A stretch of DNA of 64,000 bases. It comes from Lingula anatina (lineage: Eukaryota > Brachiopoda > Lingulata > Lingulida > Lingulidae). Shown piece after piece: positions 17,087-30,853 of this stretch (its first letter is position 1; each line of letters opens with the position of its first letter). Both the position numbers and the translations under genes were made by a program. The stretch covers positions 12,355-76,354 of the forward strand of contig NW_019775532.1 in the NCBI RefSeq assembly GCF_001039355.2, written 5' to 3'. The notes under the pieces were generated by a model that did no database searches, was not told the origin of the DNA, and saw only the letters and a program-made list of their open reading frames with translations.

Positions 17087-19440
17087 ATGTCTTCACCAGA
17101 ACAGTCGGAAGAAGAAATATCGTTGAGCGCAGATGAAATAATTCTTCAGTTACAAAAAACCAGGGAATGGCTAAATACTGTGATGGTAGATTACCACGCA
17201 AAACTTGAAAGTGGTATGTAGTTGAAAAATCCCCTCTCCTCTTCAGTTAATTATTTTTGCATTATTTTGCTTTAGTAGAAATGAAAGTGTCAAACACATG
17301 TCCTTTATTGTAGTTTTTACTGTCAAATTTTATCAACGTACGGTAGAATCATTAAAATTTAACGCAATTGTTTTATCATTTGGATTTTATCCACAGCAAA
17401 AGACAGTGCCAGACCAGGAAATAACATTGACCAGATTCAAGAGAGGTATGAAAATATTTTTTAAAGTCGGAATGGTTGTGTAGATCGTACATGTAATCAA
17501 AGAATAAGAGTCATTTGATGTATGTGGAGAAATATTAAAAACTGCCCACTCTTCTTCTGTCTGAGATTCAAAGCGGTTGACTTTTATAAATATATAGCAG
17601 AAAAATAATTTCATTAAAAACTTTATATACACAAATGCTTATAGATTACATCAAACAGATATTTAAGAAAAGTATTGTGGTTTCGATCGCTGGTAAAAGA
17701 AAAAGCTTTCCAACATCATGCGGTGTAGATACAGTATATGGAAAATATGATGGACTCTTGTTTGTAAGCACATTTCAAATTGCTTTCCAGGATAACTGAA
17801 TTGCAGAAGGAACTGTTGGATGCCTCAACTAACCTCAAACAAAAGGAACAGATTGTTAAAAGGTTTGTCCAGTTATTGTCCTCTAATATAAATTATGATT
17901 TGATATCTGTTGGTATTCTTCGATAAAAGATTTTTAAACTAGAAAAATGCTGCTCCTTGTGACATATACTGTCTTTTATTAGAATATCAGTGCATTTAAT
18001 ATCATTAAACAAATGTCCATGTTTTTACAACCATCTGCCATCTTTCAGAATGCAGTTAGGAGAATGTTTATCACAGAACTTGCTCTCTGCATGTGATGGG
18101 GATCAAGGTGCTGGAGATTTAGTTACCAGAAACAAAGAGACAGAGTAAGTTGTAAGGTCTGAATGTGAGCCATGCATTAGATGTGTACAGTATATACAAT
18201 GAGAAAAAATATTTTATATAATTTTTTTCCCGTTTTTTAGTGTTTGGTCACATTGCCTACTGTCATAGCTTGACTCTGCCGTTTTTAGATTGTATCAGTA
18301 TTTGTCGGTGTATACAGATACAGATAATATTTTTGAATTTGTAATTATGTCATTGTTTGCAGATCCCTTTTGCCTCTTGTACAAAGGCAGATGGAATTGG
18401 TAACCAAGATTTTAGGCATCCACAAAGTGAGTGTGATGTTTAAGATGTCTATGCATAAAAAATTATAGCTGTCTTTACTTACTCTTTCCTCACTGATATT
18501 TCAACATAAATGTTGACTTGTAACCAAACATACTAAGTAGGTATTTTAGCGATGGACAAGAAGTGTGAAAAAGACTACATTTACCACAGCTATGTGATTG
18601 AGAATGTTTATATATTTTTATTTATGTTCAAAAGTGTCACTTACAACATATTAAAGGCTTTCTTTATATATAATATTTAGGCTATGCAGACCATGCATGT
18701 AACTGTCGGATGCTATCAAAAGGATCGCCTGCAAATGATGAAACAGTGCAGAGAGCTGCTTGCCCAAGCAGAAAAACAGAATGAAGAGAAACAACAAAGG
18801 GGTGCAGATTTTCAACAAAATGAGGAAATACAGGAGTAAGCATTTAATTGTGTCACTTATGTCATAAATTTTGGAATGAATTCAACTACTTATATATTGT
18901 GTATTTTTATTGTAATTCACTAAACAGGCCTGTAGCCAGCAATTTTAAAAGGTGGGGGTCTGAAAAAGTGGACCTTTGTATCCTCTTAGTTGACCCAACT
19001 TGGAAAATAACATAGAATCTTAACTAAATTTTGATGCAGAGCAGATGTTTTCCCTCAAAAAGTGTGGCTCTTTCTACATTTCCCCCCCCCCCCCCCCCCC
19101 TCCCCCCATCGCCTACGGACCTGTTATAGTGTATACACTGACATTTTTCAAACATCTCAGGCATGTTATGGAATTAGCTACATTTGAAATGTAAGTTTTT
19201 TATTAGCCTATTGTGTGTGTTCAACAACTTTGGTTATGCTGTTATGGTCAATTATTGATTTTTTCATGACACTTTTTTGTTTGTTTCAGTGCTAAGCGTA
19301 GTTTAGAAGAGGAATGCAGTAAGATAGAAATGCAACGCCACGTTTTGCAGGGACTTATACTTGGCAGTGGAATACACTGGGCAGAAGATGAAAAATTGAA
19401 AAAACTGGTCATAAGTTTAGGACAACCATTAGATTTATAA
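17087..19440 (+). CDS. CENPH: Centromere protein H (CENP-H) homologue
   Basis: Seven coding exons: 17087-17213, 17397-17445, 17791-17862, 18049-18144, 18363-18426, 18681-18835, 19290-19440. All have GT-AG introns and matching phases, giving 237 aa (human CENP-H is 247). The protein is mostly coiled-coil (for example ITELQKELLDASTNLKQKEQ and CRELLAQAEKQNEEKQQR). The C-terminal block at 205-237, HVLQGLILGSGIHWAEDEKL then KKLV, matches the CENP-H signature (LILGS, WAED, LK..V..L). CENP-H is part of the constitutive centromere-associated network (CENP-H/I/K/M) at the inner kinetochore (family knowledge). The N-terminal half is weakly conserved, as in the family. The start is the first in-frame ATG before an acidic stretch. 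A MITE lies in the last intron. Confidence 0.87.
18925..19123 (+). mobile_element. MITE with ACAGGCCTGTAGCC-type ends in the last CENP-H intron
   Basis: About 200 bp. The left end CAGGCCTGTAGCC and the right end GGCGATGG...CGCCTACGGACCTG form imperfect terminal inverted repeats (CAGGYCYGTAGSC). Such ends are common on non-autonomous hAT-like elements. A C-rich run, broken by one T, lies inside at about 19082-19107. No clear target duplication was found. Confidence 0.6.
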
Positions 19441-19505
19441 GACTTTTGACAGCAATATTTAATTGTGACATGCAAGACGCTTCTTTTTTTTTCTTTTTTC
19501 ATAAA

Positions 19506-19511
19506 ATTAAA
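19506..19511 (+). terminator. Candidate poly(A) signal for CENP-H
   Basis: ATTAAA about 65 nt after the CENP-H stop codon, within a T-rich then A-rich stretch. This is plausible for a short 3' UTR. Confidence 0.4.
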
Positions 19512-19889
19512 AATTTAACATTTTAAGGAATTGACTGAAAAAGAATCTGTTCTGACGTGGGCATTTCTCACTGTAGTCAGCTGTGCTCAGCTAAACCAGA
19601 TAATTTCCTGATTCATAAAGTATCTTCCCCTAGATATGGTAAACAAAGAAAAATGTCAAGTGTTTTATGTATTGTTAATGCAGAGTCGCATAAGACAAGG
19701 TTAAAAGTTAAAGATATCGTAAGTTGCAACCTTTGGAGAATACACATAATAATAATGATAATATGTATTTATTTGCGACTTAAAAAGTTGGATTTTACAA
19801 TAAAAACAAATAGTGGTGAGATGCACAATCCTAAAATATACTTGTAAGTGTTAAAATGATTCGATACACATTAAAACTTCATAAAAGCC

Positions 19890-20800
19890 TCAGTTCTTAA
19901 AATTTGATAAAGCCCATGGGATAAAAGCTTTGGATGATCGTTCAGTCCTCAGTTTTGGCACAGTGAACTTATAAACCTGGCGCAAAGTGTAAGAACTTTC
20001 ATTTATCTCTGGTAGCAAATGATGGATTTTGTGTCCTTTGGAGTACATGTCATGCAATAATGTTTTAGATAGTTCATCTCTTCTACAAACAAGAGTGATG
20101 AGTTTACACGTTTCAAGTGCTACATCATAGGGCAGCTCTGGGAATATAATCTTACATGCTCTTATCTGGATGTATTCAATTTTATCAACTTGTTGTTGTG
20201 TTAGACCTGGGTGCCACACCTGACATGCATATTCTATTGTAGGTCTGATTACTGATGTGTAAAAGCTTACAAGTTCATTGGTTGGAATGCCCGCTCTTTT
20301 CAAAAGTTTAAGATTGTGTAGCCTTTTACTTGCTTTTTAACAAATATTACAGATGTGACCTTCCCAGCTCATATCACTACTGATCCTTACCCTTAAAAGG
20401 CAGCAGACCCCACTCTCTCAATTCTTTGATTATCTACTAGTAAGGGTGTAGTTTTGTGTCCTTTTTTTGGAGAAATCAAATATGATCTCTTTGGTCTTGG
20501 TAGTATTTATTGTTAGTTTATTAGCATGGGTCCAGAGAGTGAGTTCTGTTGTTGCATCAGGGAGATTGTCCTGCAGTTCGGTATTCCCGTAGCTTAGAAA
20601 TGTGGTGTCATCTACATGTACATATTTGAATGTGTCACATTTGGTGCTCAGATCGTTAATCATAATGACAAATAAAATTGGACCAAGTTTTGTGCCTTGT
20701 GGTACACCTGCATTAATGTGTTGCCAGTCTGATTGTGAGCAAATAGAAAAATCAAACCTGTACCACATGTTCTTTCATCTTCAGTGATTGTTGGATAGAG
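19890..20800 (-). mobile_element. LINE (CR1/Jockey/L2-type) reverse transcriptase, 5'-truncated and broken
   Basis: Minus-strand translation contains NAGVPQGTKLGPILF (about 20715-20670), the active-site region FKYVHVDDTTFL near 20590-20630 (normally Y/F-x-DD), and LTINTTKTKEI. After stops and a possible frameshift near 20304-20430 it continues with ELVSFYTSVIRPTIEYACQV and WHPGLTQQQVDKIEYIQIRA to a stop near 19890. This order is the thumb and C-terminal region of CR1/Jockey-clade elements. The 5' endonuclease part is missing, as expected for a truncated insertion. It is not functional. Confidence 0.88.
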
Positions 20801-23800
20801 GGCACTGTCAAAATCGTTTTTGTTCTACTTGGAAGAATCCCTATTGACTATAAAATGTAATTTCTTTTTCCCCAGATATATAGTTCTTACTTAATTTATT
20901 TTACATTTACTTACTTAACTTGTTCTATAAGACGGGTTTTCTTACAACCTCACATGAACGTTGCATAAATGCTTTGTGTTGAGGTAAACACGTGAAAATT
21001 AATTGGAGTCTAGATGCATTCTTCAAATTCTACGACTACTCTGTGCTCTGGTCGGGTCGACGCCACATAATGAAAGAGTCATTAAAATGTCACTGTGGTT
21101 TCATCTTGTTGAGACGATCGATACAGTGGCCTTGCTCATACGTCGTCTTATGCTATTCTATCTTGTCTATTGCGTTCTGCCTATGCAAAAAATTATTTAC
21201 AGTTATATCTTTTTATGGGGGGGGGGTTAAAGGGATTGAAGGCTGTGTTAACATTCTATTGACAATTTATCTGCTAAAAATTATCACCGTAGGTCGGATG
21301 CTACCCTTATCTAACAAAACTATTAGACGTAACTATTTGCTACGCGGTGCATGGATTGAGCTTCTCATTAATTATTAAACAGTACTCACATTTGAAGAAA
21401 CTACAATCAGAATGGGTAACATTTTTGGAATACTGTATAAAAGTTTTTTTTTATTTTCACATTGACATTATGTATCTTCTAGAAGCTATGTTAGTTGTGA
21501 TGTCGAAAGAAGGTAATGGTTTTTGATTATTTGGATACGGAGTTTGGAATGAATAAGTGACCCAGGGCAATGAAGGGAGAATATCACAAGTACGATATAT
21601 GCTCATTTCATGATGTATTTGCACGAATTCTCTCCTGAGCCTGTAAGTCGATATATCATTGATGGGAAATATCTTCGACATGATAAAATTAGTCCAATAC
21701 GAACTGTAGCTCTTATAATTCAATAAGGTCCTTAACATTCACAACCACTTAAAACCGAAAAGACTGAATTCTTAAACATGAAGTTCAAATGTATTGTTTG
21801 GTCTCGAATTCGAAAACAGTAATGGAACAGTTGTAATGGAAAATTTATTTTGAATTCCCCCAAAGGTGTCCTCTGATACTCTGACAACTTTTCACCTATA
21901 TACTGCACGTGGTCAGGAACCTTTTAATGTACCTAAATGCAACTTTAAGTCCTCTAAAGACAAGTTTCTTGATATATCGATAAACCCCCCAACTTTTCCA
22001 ACCAACTGATCTTAATTTCTTTTGAAACTCTTTTTCTCTGTTGCCAATTTAATTCCGAGAAGTTACGTGTTGTTGCACACGATCTCTTGTGTACTTTATT
22101 TTGATTACCATGAAGTTGCTAAAAAAACCATATGCGTAGCGTTAATTACAAAATGTTTGTCTTGAATCCGATCCACCTATGAAATAGGCCAGTGGGTATT
22201 CTCAGAATCCGAGCGCAGCCAATCTTACCTGGAATACCTAGAATTATTAAATAAAAAACTTTTCGCGTGCCAAAAAATCCGATTCCCAACGTGATCAGGT
22301 ATAATAATTAAGATGCGATTCCTCGCTCTTTCCTGTTCTTTACACGCGAGGTGAACGTTACCGCCGGCCACAGTAATTAAACGGCTTGTCAATACAGTGA
22401 TTTTCCTTGAAGGCAATAATGAAGGATGCAATAAAACCTCACAATAACCGCTTGTGTCAGTGAGGAGATCGATCACACGCCATTGTGAACGTGAGGCAGG
22501 ATATGGCGGATTAACGTCAGTGCTTCGAAATTCCATCGTATCAACAGGTATCTGTTCTGTTGCCTGTATCGAACTTAAGCAATAAAGCAAGCTATTTTAG
22601 ATATTGATGATCGAAGATGAATGGCGCCCTTTTTGTCCTTTGTCCTTAGATTCACCCGCGAAACAATGATAGATGTACTGAGATCAAGGGTAATAGGCGC
22701 ACTTGATAGTTAAACGCGTGGCTTGGGTTTTCGCTCATGAGATCACGTCCTTTAATCAAGCATAGGAAGTCATACGGGTTTTATGTACCTGGGGCGTTAC
22801 CCGCTCCACAGAAATTGTGTCTGTGTACATTCTCAGAAAATAAAACCGTGAAAGGAAATTCGCTGCTATGTGAGAGGTTTGGGAGGGCACAGGAGCTAGA
22901 GGGAAGCGGCTTGACATTGTAGAAAACAATTAGTCATTTAATTGTAAGTTTTATGCTGTCAATATTCTTGACACATGTAGCTTGTAATGTCCCCATTCAT
23001 TTCTTACCTTACAGTCACTAGTTGTGATTAGTTGATGGTTTTATAGTAGCAAAGAAGAAAACAATGGAGTATAAATCTGTTTCAAGGAGATTGCACCTGG
23101 ACACTTTCAGCTGTTGACCTATCTCGTCAGATAATTGTGTTAGTTATTGCCATTTACGTGGAAAATTGCAATTTATACAAATTGCATGGACTTTTACGAG
23201 AAAAAGACACAGTCCAATAAAGTCTTCCTGAAAAAAACGAAATATTTTGTCAGCACCGGTACTAAATCTGAACAATTAAGCTTTACAGTGACAGAGACTC
23301 TTCAGATCTTTCAAAGACAGTGTTCCTCAAAGCTAGGCTCGGCCTTGATTACTATTTTTGTTTATGGTGAATCCTGTTATTTTACCCAGACCAGCTGATA
23401 GATGCCTTAACGGATTTCATGTGATATTTCGACAGTATAATAACGAAATTAATCATCTTTCGTAGCTGCTTGTACTCTGACATTTTGAATCATTCGCGTA
23501 GTGCACCAAGATTAGGGAAGAATTATGCATTCAGCAAAAAATTCTATAAAAGATAAATTACTGTTATCTGACTATTTTAGTTAGAATTCGATAAATACTG
23601 CACGTCAAAAGAACATGTACGGTAATGTACTGTCATTGCGAAAACGAAAGTTATGCAAATGCTCATAGTCGTGATATTCTAAGTTAAAGTTAAATCTTGT
23701 GTTCTGCACGAAGTCATTTGCTAGGCTCTACTTGATCAAATAAAGGTGGTTAAGAGATCTTCTACACATGATGTTTCAGTTCAGTTCTGCTTTTCCTCCA

Positions 23801-26039
23801 TAAAGTAAAAGTATAAACCCATGAGCATGATGACAGTAATCAAGCGGCCAGACACTAACAGAGCGCAAGAAATAAACGTATCACACGCTCTCGTATGTTC
23901 CTAACCCCAGGGTCTCCACGCGCGGGCTTCAACTACATTTGTGCCATCACACTGGCCTCATATAATGATCTAGGGATGGGAAAGTACCCAGAGGGGGGAC
24001 CTTTCCATTAAAGGTTCCAGATTGAGTGGGTAGTTTGCTCATTATGTTGCAAACGGGATGACTTTAGTGCGCACTTTCCCCATTAAAAAGATGACCCTGT
24101 CGCCTTCTTTTTCCATTAAGAATAAAAAATAAGACACCAAAGATGAGAAGAAATAATGAGTTAATCTATTTGTTTGGTTCTGCAATGCTTCAGGATGAAT
24201 TGACAATAAAACTGGTGAGTATGGTTTCTTTTTATTATTATTGGTAAGAAGCATATGGCTGTGCCAAAAGGCGGCACGTCTCAAAGAAGTAAGCATTTCC
24301 TTCACGCATCAAATCTTAATGCTGCTGGACAGATAAAAAAACTTCTGAATTTAAAACGATTTTTTTCAGTGTGGAATCGACTCATACGCTTTTGCCTTAA
24401 ATGAAATTCACGACAATATGCGTTAGAATATTCACTGGAATATTGAATATGGGCTTGATTAAAAACAAAGTTTAGTGGTATCTGTGTTGCAGTTAGCTGT
24501 TGTAAATAAGCTGGGCAATAGTCTAAGAATGCCAGGTTCCATTGCTGGAGATACCAATTAGTGTAATGAAGATGTCATTTGTAGAAATTCTGGAGAAGAC
24601 CAAAAATGAGAAATTCAGAATTCTGAAACGTGGACATAGATGCTTGAAGGAAATTTATTAAAAATTGCAGCAAATAATAATAATAAAGATAATTTGGTAA
24701 TTGTTATTCAATTTTACTCGTGAAATTATGTCTATATAATCATTATGCAGTGGTTTATGGTGTGTTGCTTTCATGCATGTGTCTTGCTCATCAAATTATC
24801 CAAGCATACAGTATATTTATACCCAAACATGCATCCATTGTACAACATACCCAAACTTGAAATCTGGCATCAAAGGCTGATTTATAAAATTTGCCGTCGC
24901 AATTCGAATGATGTATGGATACAGAATACATAACGGGTACAGTAAACCGAAATATTCCATATTTGGCTATATATTGTGCATCAATAAATTCATGTAGACT
25001 ATGTATTTACCTTAACAGGACTCTTTCCTTCGAATTGTGAGGTTAGCAAGTATGACTTGGTCCCAATAAGTTATGGGGTAATTCAGCTTACGGTTATTCA
25101 CCCAGTCTTTGCAGGGGCTCATTGTAACCTGGAGTGGGAGAGAGTTGAGAGCACCTGGACTTTCTAATTCAAGTTTTCGACAATCATACAGTGCTCATAC
25201 TAGAGGTATGGGGTTCTTGTAGGTGTTTATTTCCTTTAAGTACCAAGTAATGATCTGTAAGTATTGGAACGTCTATTGAGTTAGTCACTGTATTTGGGAA
25301 GTGTTATTTACGAAATTGCTATAGTGCTACTTGCCTGCTGGGATGAGAATCTTGAACCTATCAAAATGCTTTGCGGCATATAAGTTTTCATCTGCGCTTT
25401 CACTGCACTCAGCTGAGTGAAAGATCACATAACTCTCTGTGTCATCTCGCTATTCCGAAGTATTTTTGTGTCGGAATTTATTTATCCAAACATCCAATAA
25501 AACGACAATTTTCAATTCCGAAAGATTTTATCCCCAGCAGAATATTCGTTATTCCGAATATTTAGCCCTCAATGAAAATCTTGCTTTACCCCGATATCGC
25601 ATAAAAGCAAATGCCCCTTGCTCTGAATTATATTGGACCAACCTTTTCTTCCTACCGTCCTTCTAGTTTTGCCTTCAACCACCGCATATGGTATGAAATA
25701 GGCTGACTCAGAAGGTAAGTATTAATAACTCACGGAGGTTGTCGCAAAATGGCTCAGTCAAAAAAACAGCAACCACATTGATAATCATGATGATAACAGT
25801 CAACATCCTTTAGTTATGGAGTTACGAAGAAAAAACCGATCACTTTTTTACACCAATATACAAAGCAGTTAAATTGAGGGGGCGGAGCTTAAAACTTGGG
25901 GTTGTGAATAAAACAACGAAAAAGGGAACTTTTGCTCTAAAAGAGTTAAATTTTATTGCACTTATATCTAGAAAAGTATTTTACCCAGTTGAACGCACCG
26001 ATCTACTTTAATTCCATAATATAGAATCACGGAGCTGAT
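20801..26039. other. Gene-poor intergenic stretch
   Basis: No coding region with recognisable homology; open frames here are short and of random composition. A short G-run lies near 21218. A cluster of ATTCCGAA motifs lies at 25452, 25515 and 25551. Confidence 0.5.
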
Positions 26040-27000
26040 GGGCTGACACGGTGAGCACCAAAATTTACCATTCTTTTCAGTCGTGTGCCAATCCCTGGAT
26101 TAGGGAGAAGTTAATGTCTGACCATACATAATATTGCATTTTCAAAACCCCCTTTGTCTGTCTCTTTGCCTCATCTGTGCTTTGGGCCACATTTTTTGCA
26201 AGGCTATTTGATCTTTTGACATGTACTGATGTTTGTACCAACGACGCTTTCTTTTCATATTGACCAGTGTGCATCAAGTGATGCGTTTGTCACCATTGAT
26301 TTGGCCTTTATATGAAATGCGCAAAGATTACGGCAGTATCTGATTTCAGTTACCAGGTCTGTTGTCAAAATCCATGTCTCACATGCAAGGGATATTGAAG
26401 GAATCAGCGACCATAAAAATCTGATCCTATTTGTGATTGCGAGGTTCTTATATATCCCCCCAGAAATGTTTGAGCTTACGCAGATGCAGTTAACACTTTC
26501 CTACCTGTAATTTCTGGTTTAGAGCGTTTATCTCTAATAATGGCCCCAAGGTATTTGAACTGACCCACTGATTGGCGAATTTCATCTTTTATCTAAATAC
26601 TCTTTGTAAAGGTGTCACTTTTATTTGATATAATTTTAGATTTCTCCCCACCGATTTTCATTCCAAATTTTGTGGAGGTTATTTTAAATTGGCGGATCAT
26701 GTTAAAAAGTTCCTTTTTGGTCCCTGCAATTTCATCTTTGCCATTTGTAAAGTTGATATTAGGGAGATTTTCCCTCAAATATTGATAATACTCGTATGGT
26801 TTCCAATGCTTCACTCATGATTCTTTCTATAAAGATGTTGAAAAGAGTAGAAGATAATCTGCACCTTTGTCTCACTCCCACAGTTGTCCAAAGCCATTGT
26901 CCTATAGTACCGTAACTTTGTTAAAAATTTGCTTGTCTTTGAATAAAAACTGCAGTAAATGTACCAATCCATTCAGTCACCAATGTGTCCTTACTGTAGG
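26040..27000 (-). mobile_element. LINE reverse-transcriptase relic, heavily decayed
   Basis: Minus-strand reading shows TTVGVRQRCRLSSTLFNIFI then ERIM (near 26890-26820), a good match to the RT box GVRQGC.LSP.LFN. It continues with GMKIGGEKSKII (near 26680-26630), then CETWILTT (near 26360), the ends of RTE/BovB-style or similar LINE ORF2. Frame changes and stops separate the pieces. The 5' part beyond 27000 could not be followed. Confidence 0.75.
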
Positions 27001-27631
27001 TAGCGGCTGAATTCGGAAGCAAAGTTAGATGCCGATCGAGGCTATACTAGTTTAACCCCCTTTATACAGAAAGGCGACCCTTGTGCCTTTTATGTGCGAT
27101 CATGAAACTGGCCAAATCACCTGCACCTTTCTATCTTAATAAAGACATCAATGGTTGTCAGTAAGCGTTGGAAGCCGTAGGTTGCATAGTGGACCCACAG
27201 GAAAGGCAGGCAAGTTGCTTAGTAGACGCACAGGTCGCTCGTAGTTCAACTGATATGGTCAATGTTTGGTCGTTCTAAGGAGGCAGAAGTACTTATCAAG
27301 AGACACGATTTTCTGGCTTTGGTGACCATTGAGCGCCCTGGTCATATTTTTGGTCGCACAAGAGAGGCAGGTCACAGTTCTGTGAAAAGGGCGCCTTAGG
27401 TTAGATGGTTGTCTAGGATTCATTAGGCAGGTTAGAGTAGGGATAGGCAGAGGAAAAGAAATAGGAAATTCATATATTTTAAGTATTATATCAATAGCAG
27501 CATCTCTACCAGAGTGACAGGGGATCTTTCTTATTCAAAATTAAACTCCACTATTATTACGACTATTTGAGCACCACGACACCATGAGACGGTAACACCG
27601 GAGACCAGTCTTCCACCCAATGTTCACTCAC

Positions 27632-27686
<55 letters not shown>
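27632..27686. repeat. (ATT)n microsatellite
   Basis: About 18 uninterrupted trinucleotide units. Confidence 0.97.
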
Positions 27687-30600
27687 GGTTTAATTCACAA
27701 TGAAAAGACAAAATGTCACACACAGCATGGAGACATTGGTGGTTTGCGACTCGTGGTTTGTGTTAGGTAGACACTGTTGTGACTAATGAGTTTTCAAGAC
27801 ATTGACGTTGCATTCCCATCGCGCCAAGTTTGCACAGCAGATGACGCAATGCGGTTGCACTCCTAAAATCAATAAGACCCCTACAGCAATTCCACGTCTT
27901 CCGTCATTATGAACTATAACTTTCAGAGAGAATAAAAAATAAATATAACAACCATTAATAAAGAAATCAATTGTCAGGGTTCAGTTTTGAACTAAGGGAC
28001 CTTTGAACTACTATATATATATGAAACATTTTACTTTCGGATCAGAAAACCTTGACATGGATTTAAACTAATAGTACTACCAAGGCTTTGGATCAAGGAA
28101 ACTTTTGACAAAAAAAATTCAGAACTTTTAAATATGGCCAATGTGTATACATGTACCAAGTGCGAAGATGCCAATACAAAGTCAGATCCTTCTTATTTAC
28201 TGCCAAAGTTCACACAGAAACAGGTGTATTTTGATAAATTTCAAAGATCAGGAAGTGCAAGTAAAGTATATTGTTACCTTTGAATGAAGATGCATGATGC
28301 GTAGAAAGAAACACCCACTATTCTGAAAGCAACTGAGCAGGAAATACATGTGGGAACAGAACACAGGGATGTATTTACACATTAAATTGTGTTTGTATCC
28401 GGCCATGGAAACTAAAACACTTTTTTCAATTTACAAGGGGTAATTGAGCCAACACGCACGCGTATATATATGAAGGATGCATGCATGTTTTAACACGTCA
28501 GTTTATTTTTCTTTTTAAAAAAATTAAAATATAAAGACGCAGAATTTTTAACTAAGTTGCTATTTTCTATATCTACTTCAAGCTAGGACCTAACATCCAT
28601 ACGATAAATCTCACCTTATATCAGCAGTCTTGCTGGTACCAGCGGCTCATTATATTCAATCGTAAAAAGAACGAATTACACATATGAACAGATGTACAGT
28701 CTGTTATGAATATCTTATTTGTTCCCACTGACTATCTGACACCCAAAACACGAAAATACATATCTAATTTATTTCAAGACCATTTCTCCCAATCTTTAAG
28801 AAAATGGCAGTTGTTGTTATGACGCATGTTTTGCTCGCCCTTCTGTCTAGGCGTGTATAAGGGAGAAGAAAAGTACGTATCACCCTCTCACAGCTCAACG
28901 AAGTTGAGTCAGTATTACAAAAACGGGCTCTGAATCTGAACCATGCAGTTTCTTTCCACTTTTCTGCGAAACAACAGTGGGAGTCATTCGTGCGTGCACT
29001 TGAACAACCGCAAACCACGGACGCGCGTTGAGGATAGCATTCTTTGAGCCACCGATCTAAACGTCAAACAACGTATAATTCTGAGAACTTGATTCAAATT
29101 TGGCGATGACTGACCCTTAACTCAGCAGGATTATAATTGAGCTGCTTTCCACAAGATCGAGCTAAAAAATATCGAGCTTTAACAGTGCTTTGATTTTCTT
29201 GTAATGTTATGTTTCTTCTAACATATATATACCTTCGTTTGCCTCATGATCTTCTTCTCGACAGAAAAGATTTGTGATGTAATAAGTCTTTTGTTAAGTG
29301 CTCGCACGGAAACTCAGTTCAGAAACGCCTCTTATCACACACTATTAATACATTCTTCACGTGTTGACGATTATTGAGGAAGTTTTTAAACCTTCCATCA
29401 AAATAAATCGTGGACGAAACGCTTTGCAGTAAGTCTCCGTGTTGTAGTTTTGAACTAAAGATCTATGGCTGTCATGTAAGTGATATAAGCGAACCCAATT
29501 ACCCAGTTCCTTTTCGCACCTGATTTTCACGCCTGCCTTTGGGAATTCTCGGAAGATCCCAGCAGTATCAATTCTCCAGTGATTTTAAATTAACCGAAAG
29601 CGATTTCTTCACAGGAGCAATAATATTTCTATAATTTCACGCGGTGTAGAGGTGTTTCCGTCGTATCAAAAGGGTTCCGTGGTGATAGATTATGTGCAGT
29701 GAGCCAGTTCAGTGTTATTGAAACCGAACAGGGCTAAGGGGGAACCGTGTGTAACAGAGCATTAAATGTCTTTTTTACAGGATGTATTTGATGAATTAAG
29801 AAAGATTTATTTTCTCGTGTAATGAAATTGAAATGATGGCCACTTTTTTGTGTGAATACCTTTTTATAAAAGCATACGTTTTCCTTGAAATTTGCCAAAA
29901 GTCCTGCAAGCCACTGAACGATTCCAACGTCGTCGCCGAAGTCTAATGGAACCGGAGAAAAGAATTTCATGTGGTACAGCACCAACTCTTGGAATTTTTC
30001 GATGTAAGTGGAGAATCTTTTAATTGACTTTAACTGATACATAATTAAATGTGAGACGAGATATCTAGTCGCTTTTCACACGATCAATATTTTGTAAATC
30101 TCTAGAGATGGCACGCTCTCAGCAAGAATTTACGAAGATATGAACCTTACGATAGAATCTAACAATTGAATTAGTGCGTATTTTGAGTTGCCTATTTAGT
30201 TTTAATGACTGTCTATATCTCATTTCAGAGCAATTCATTTCGAATGAGGAAGTGTTCCTGAAAGTCTAGAGTCATTATCGCAAAAAACATCTAGTTGTTT
30301 TCTTCGAGCAAGTATACCCATCTGTTTGCTACAGAAGCCACCTGGCGGAAGAGAGATGCAGGTAACATACTGAATTTCAAAAAAAAGTATCTTGAATACT
30401 ATTCCATTCTAACCGAATTCGAGTAACGCTTTAAGAACAGGAACAGAAATTTCATGAAAATTGATTGCAAATAAGGAAGATTAGTATTGAATTTTTTAGT
30501 TATCCTTTTATACAATTTAGCCGTCATTGTTAAAACTGGTGCACCTATTTCAATAATTGTCATCATACTTGTAGGCCTAGTTTTGTGCACTTTTAACATA

Positions 30601-30810
30601 CTTTTGTGTGGATGTAAAAAGTAGATTCATTTAGCTATTAAATCGCCTCATGCTCATTTTTACTCACTTTACACACGCCGTGGCCACCACTGTATATATG
30701 TATACTGCTAAAACTACCAGGTTATTGCCACAATAACAAATACAACTATTACCACTGTTACTACTACTGCTGCTACTAACATCATCATCACCACCAATAC
30801 CACCACCGCT

Positions 30811-30814
30811 ACTG

Positions 30815-30853
<39 letters not shown>
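30811..30853. repeat. (CTA)n microsatellite
   Basis: About 14 trinucleotide units, preceded by imperfect ATC/ACC repeats. Confidence 0.95.

Noticed and set aside
22225-22590. 121-codon minus-strand frame
   Set aside because: Composition looks random and no motif was recognised.
29734-30042. 102-codon minus-strand frame
   Set aside because: Considered as an exon, but no acceptor/donor pair or family resemblance was found.
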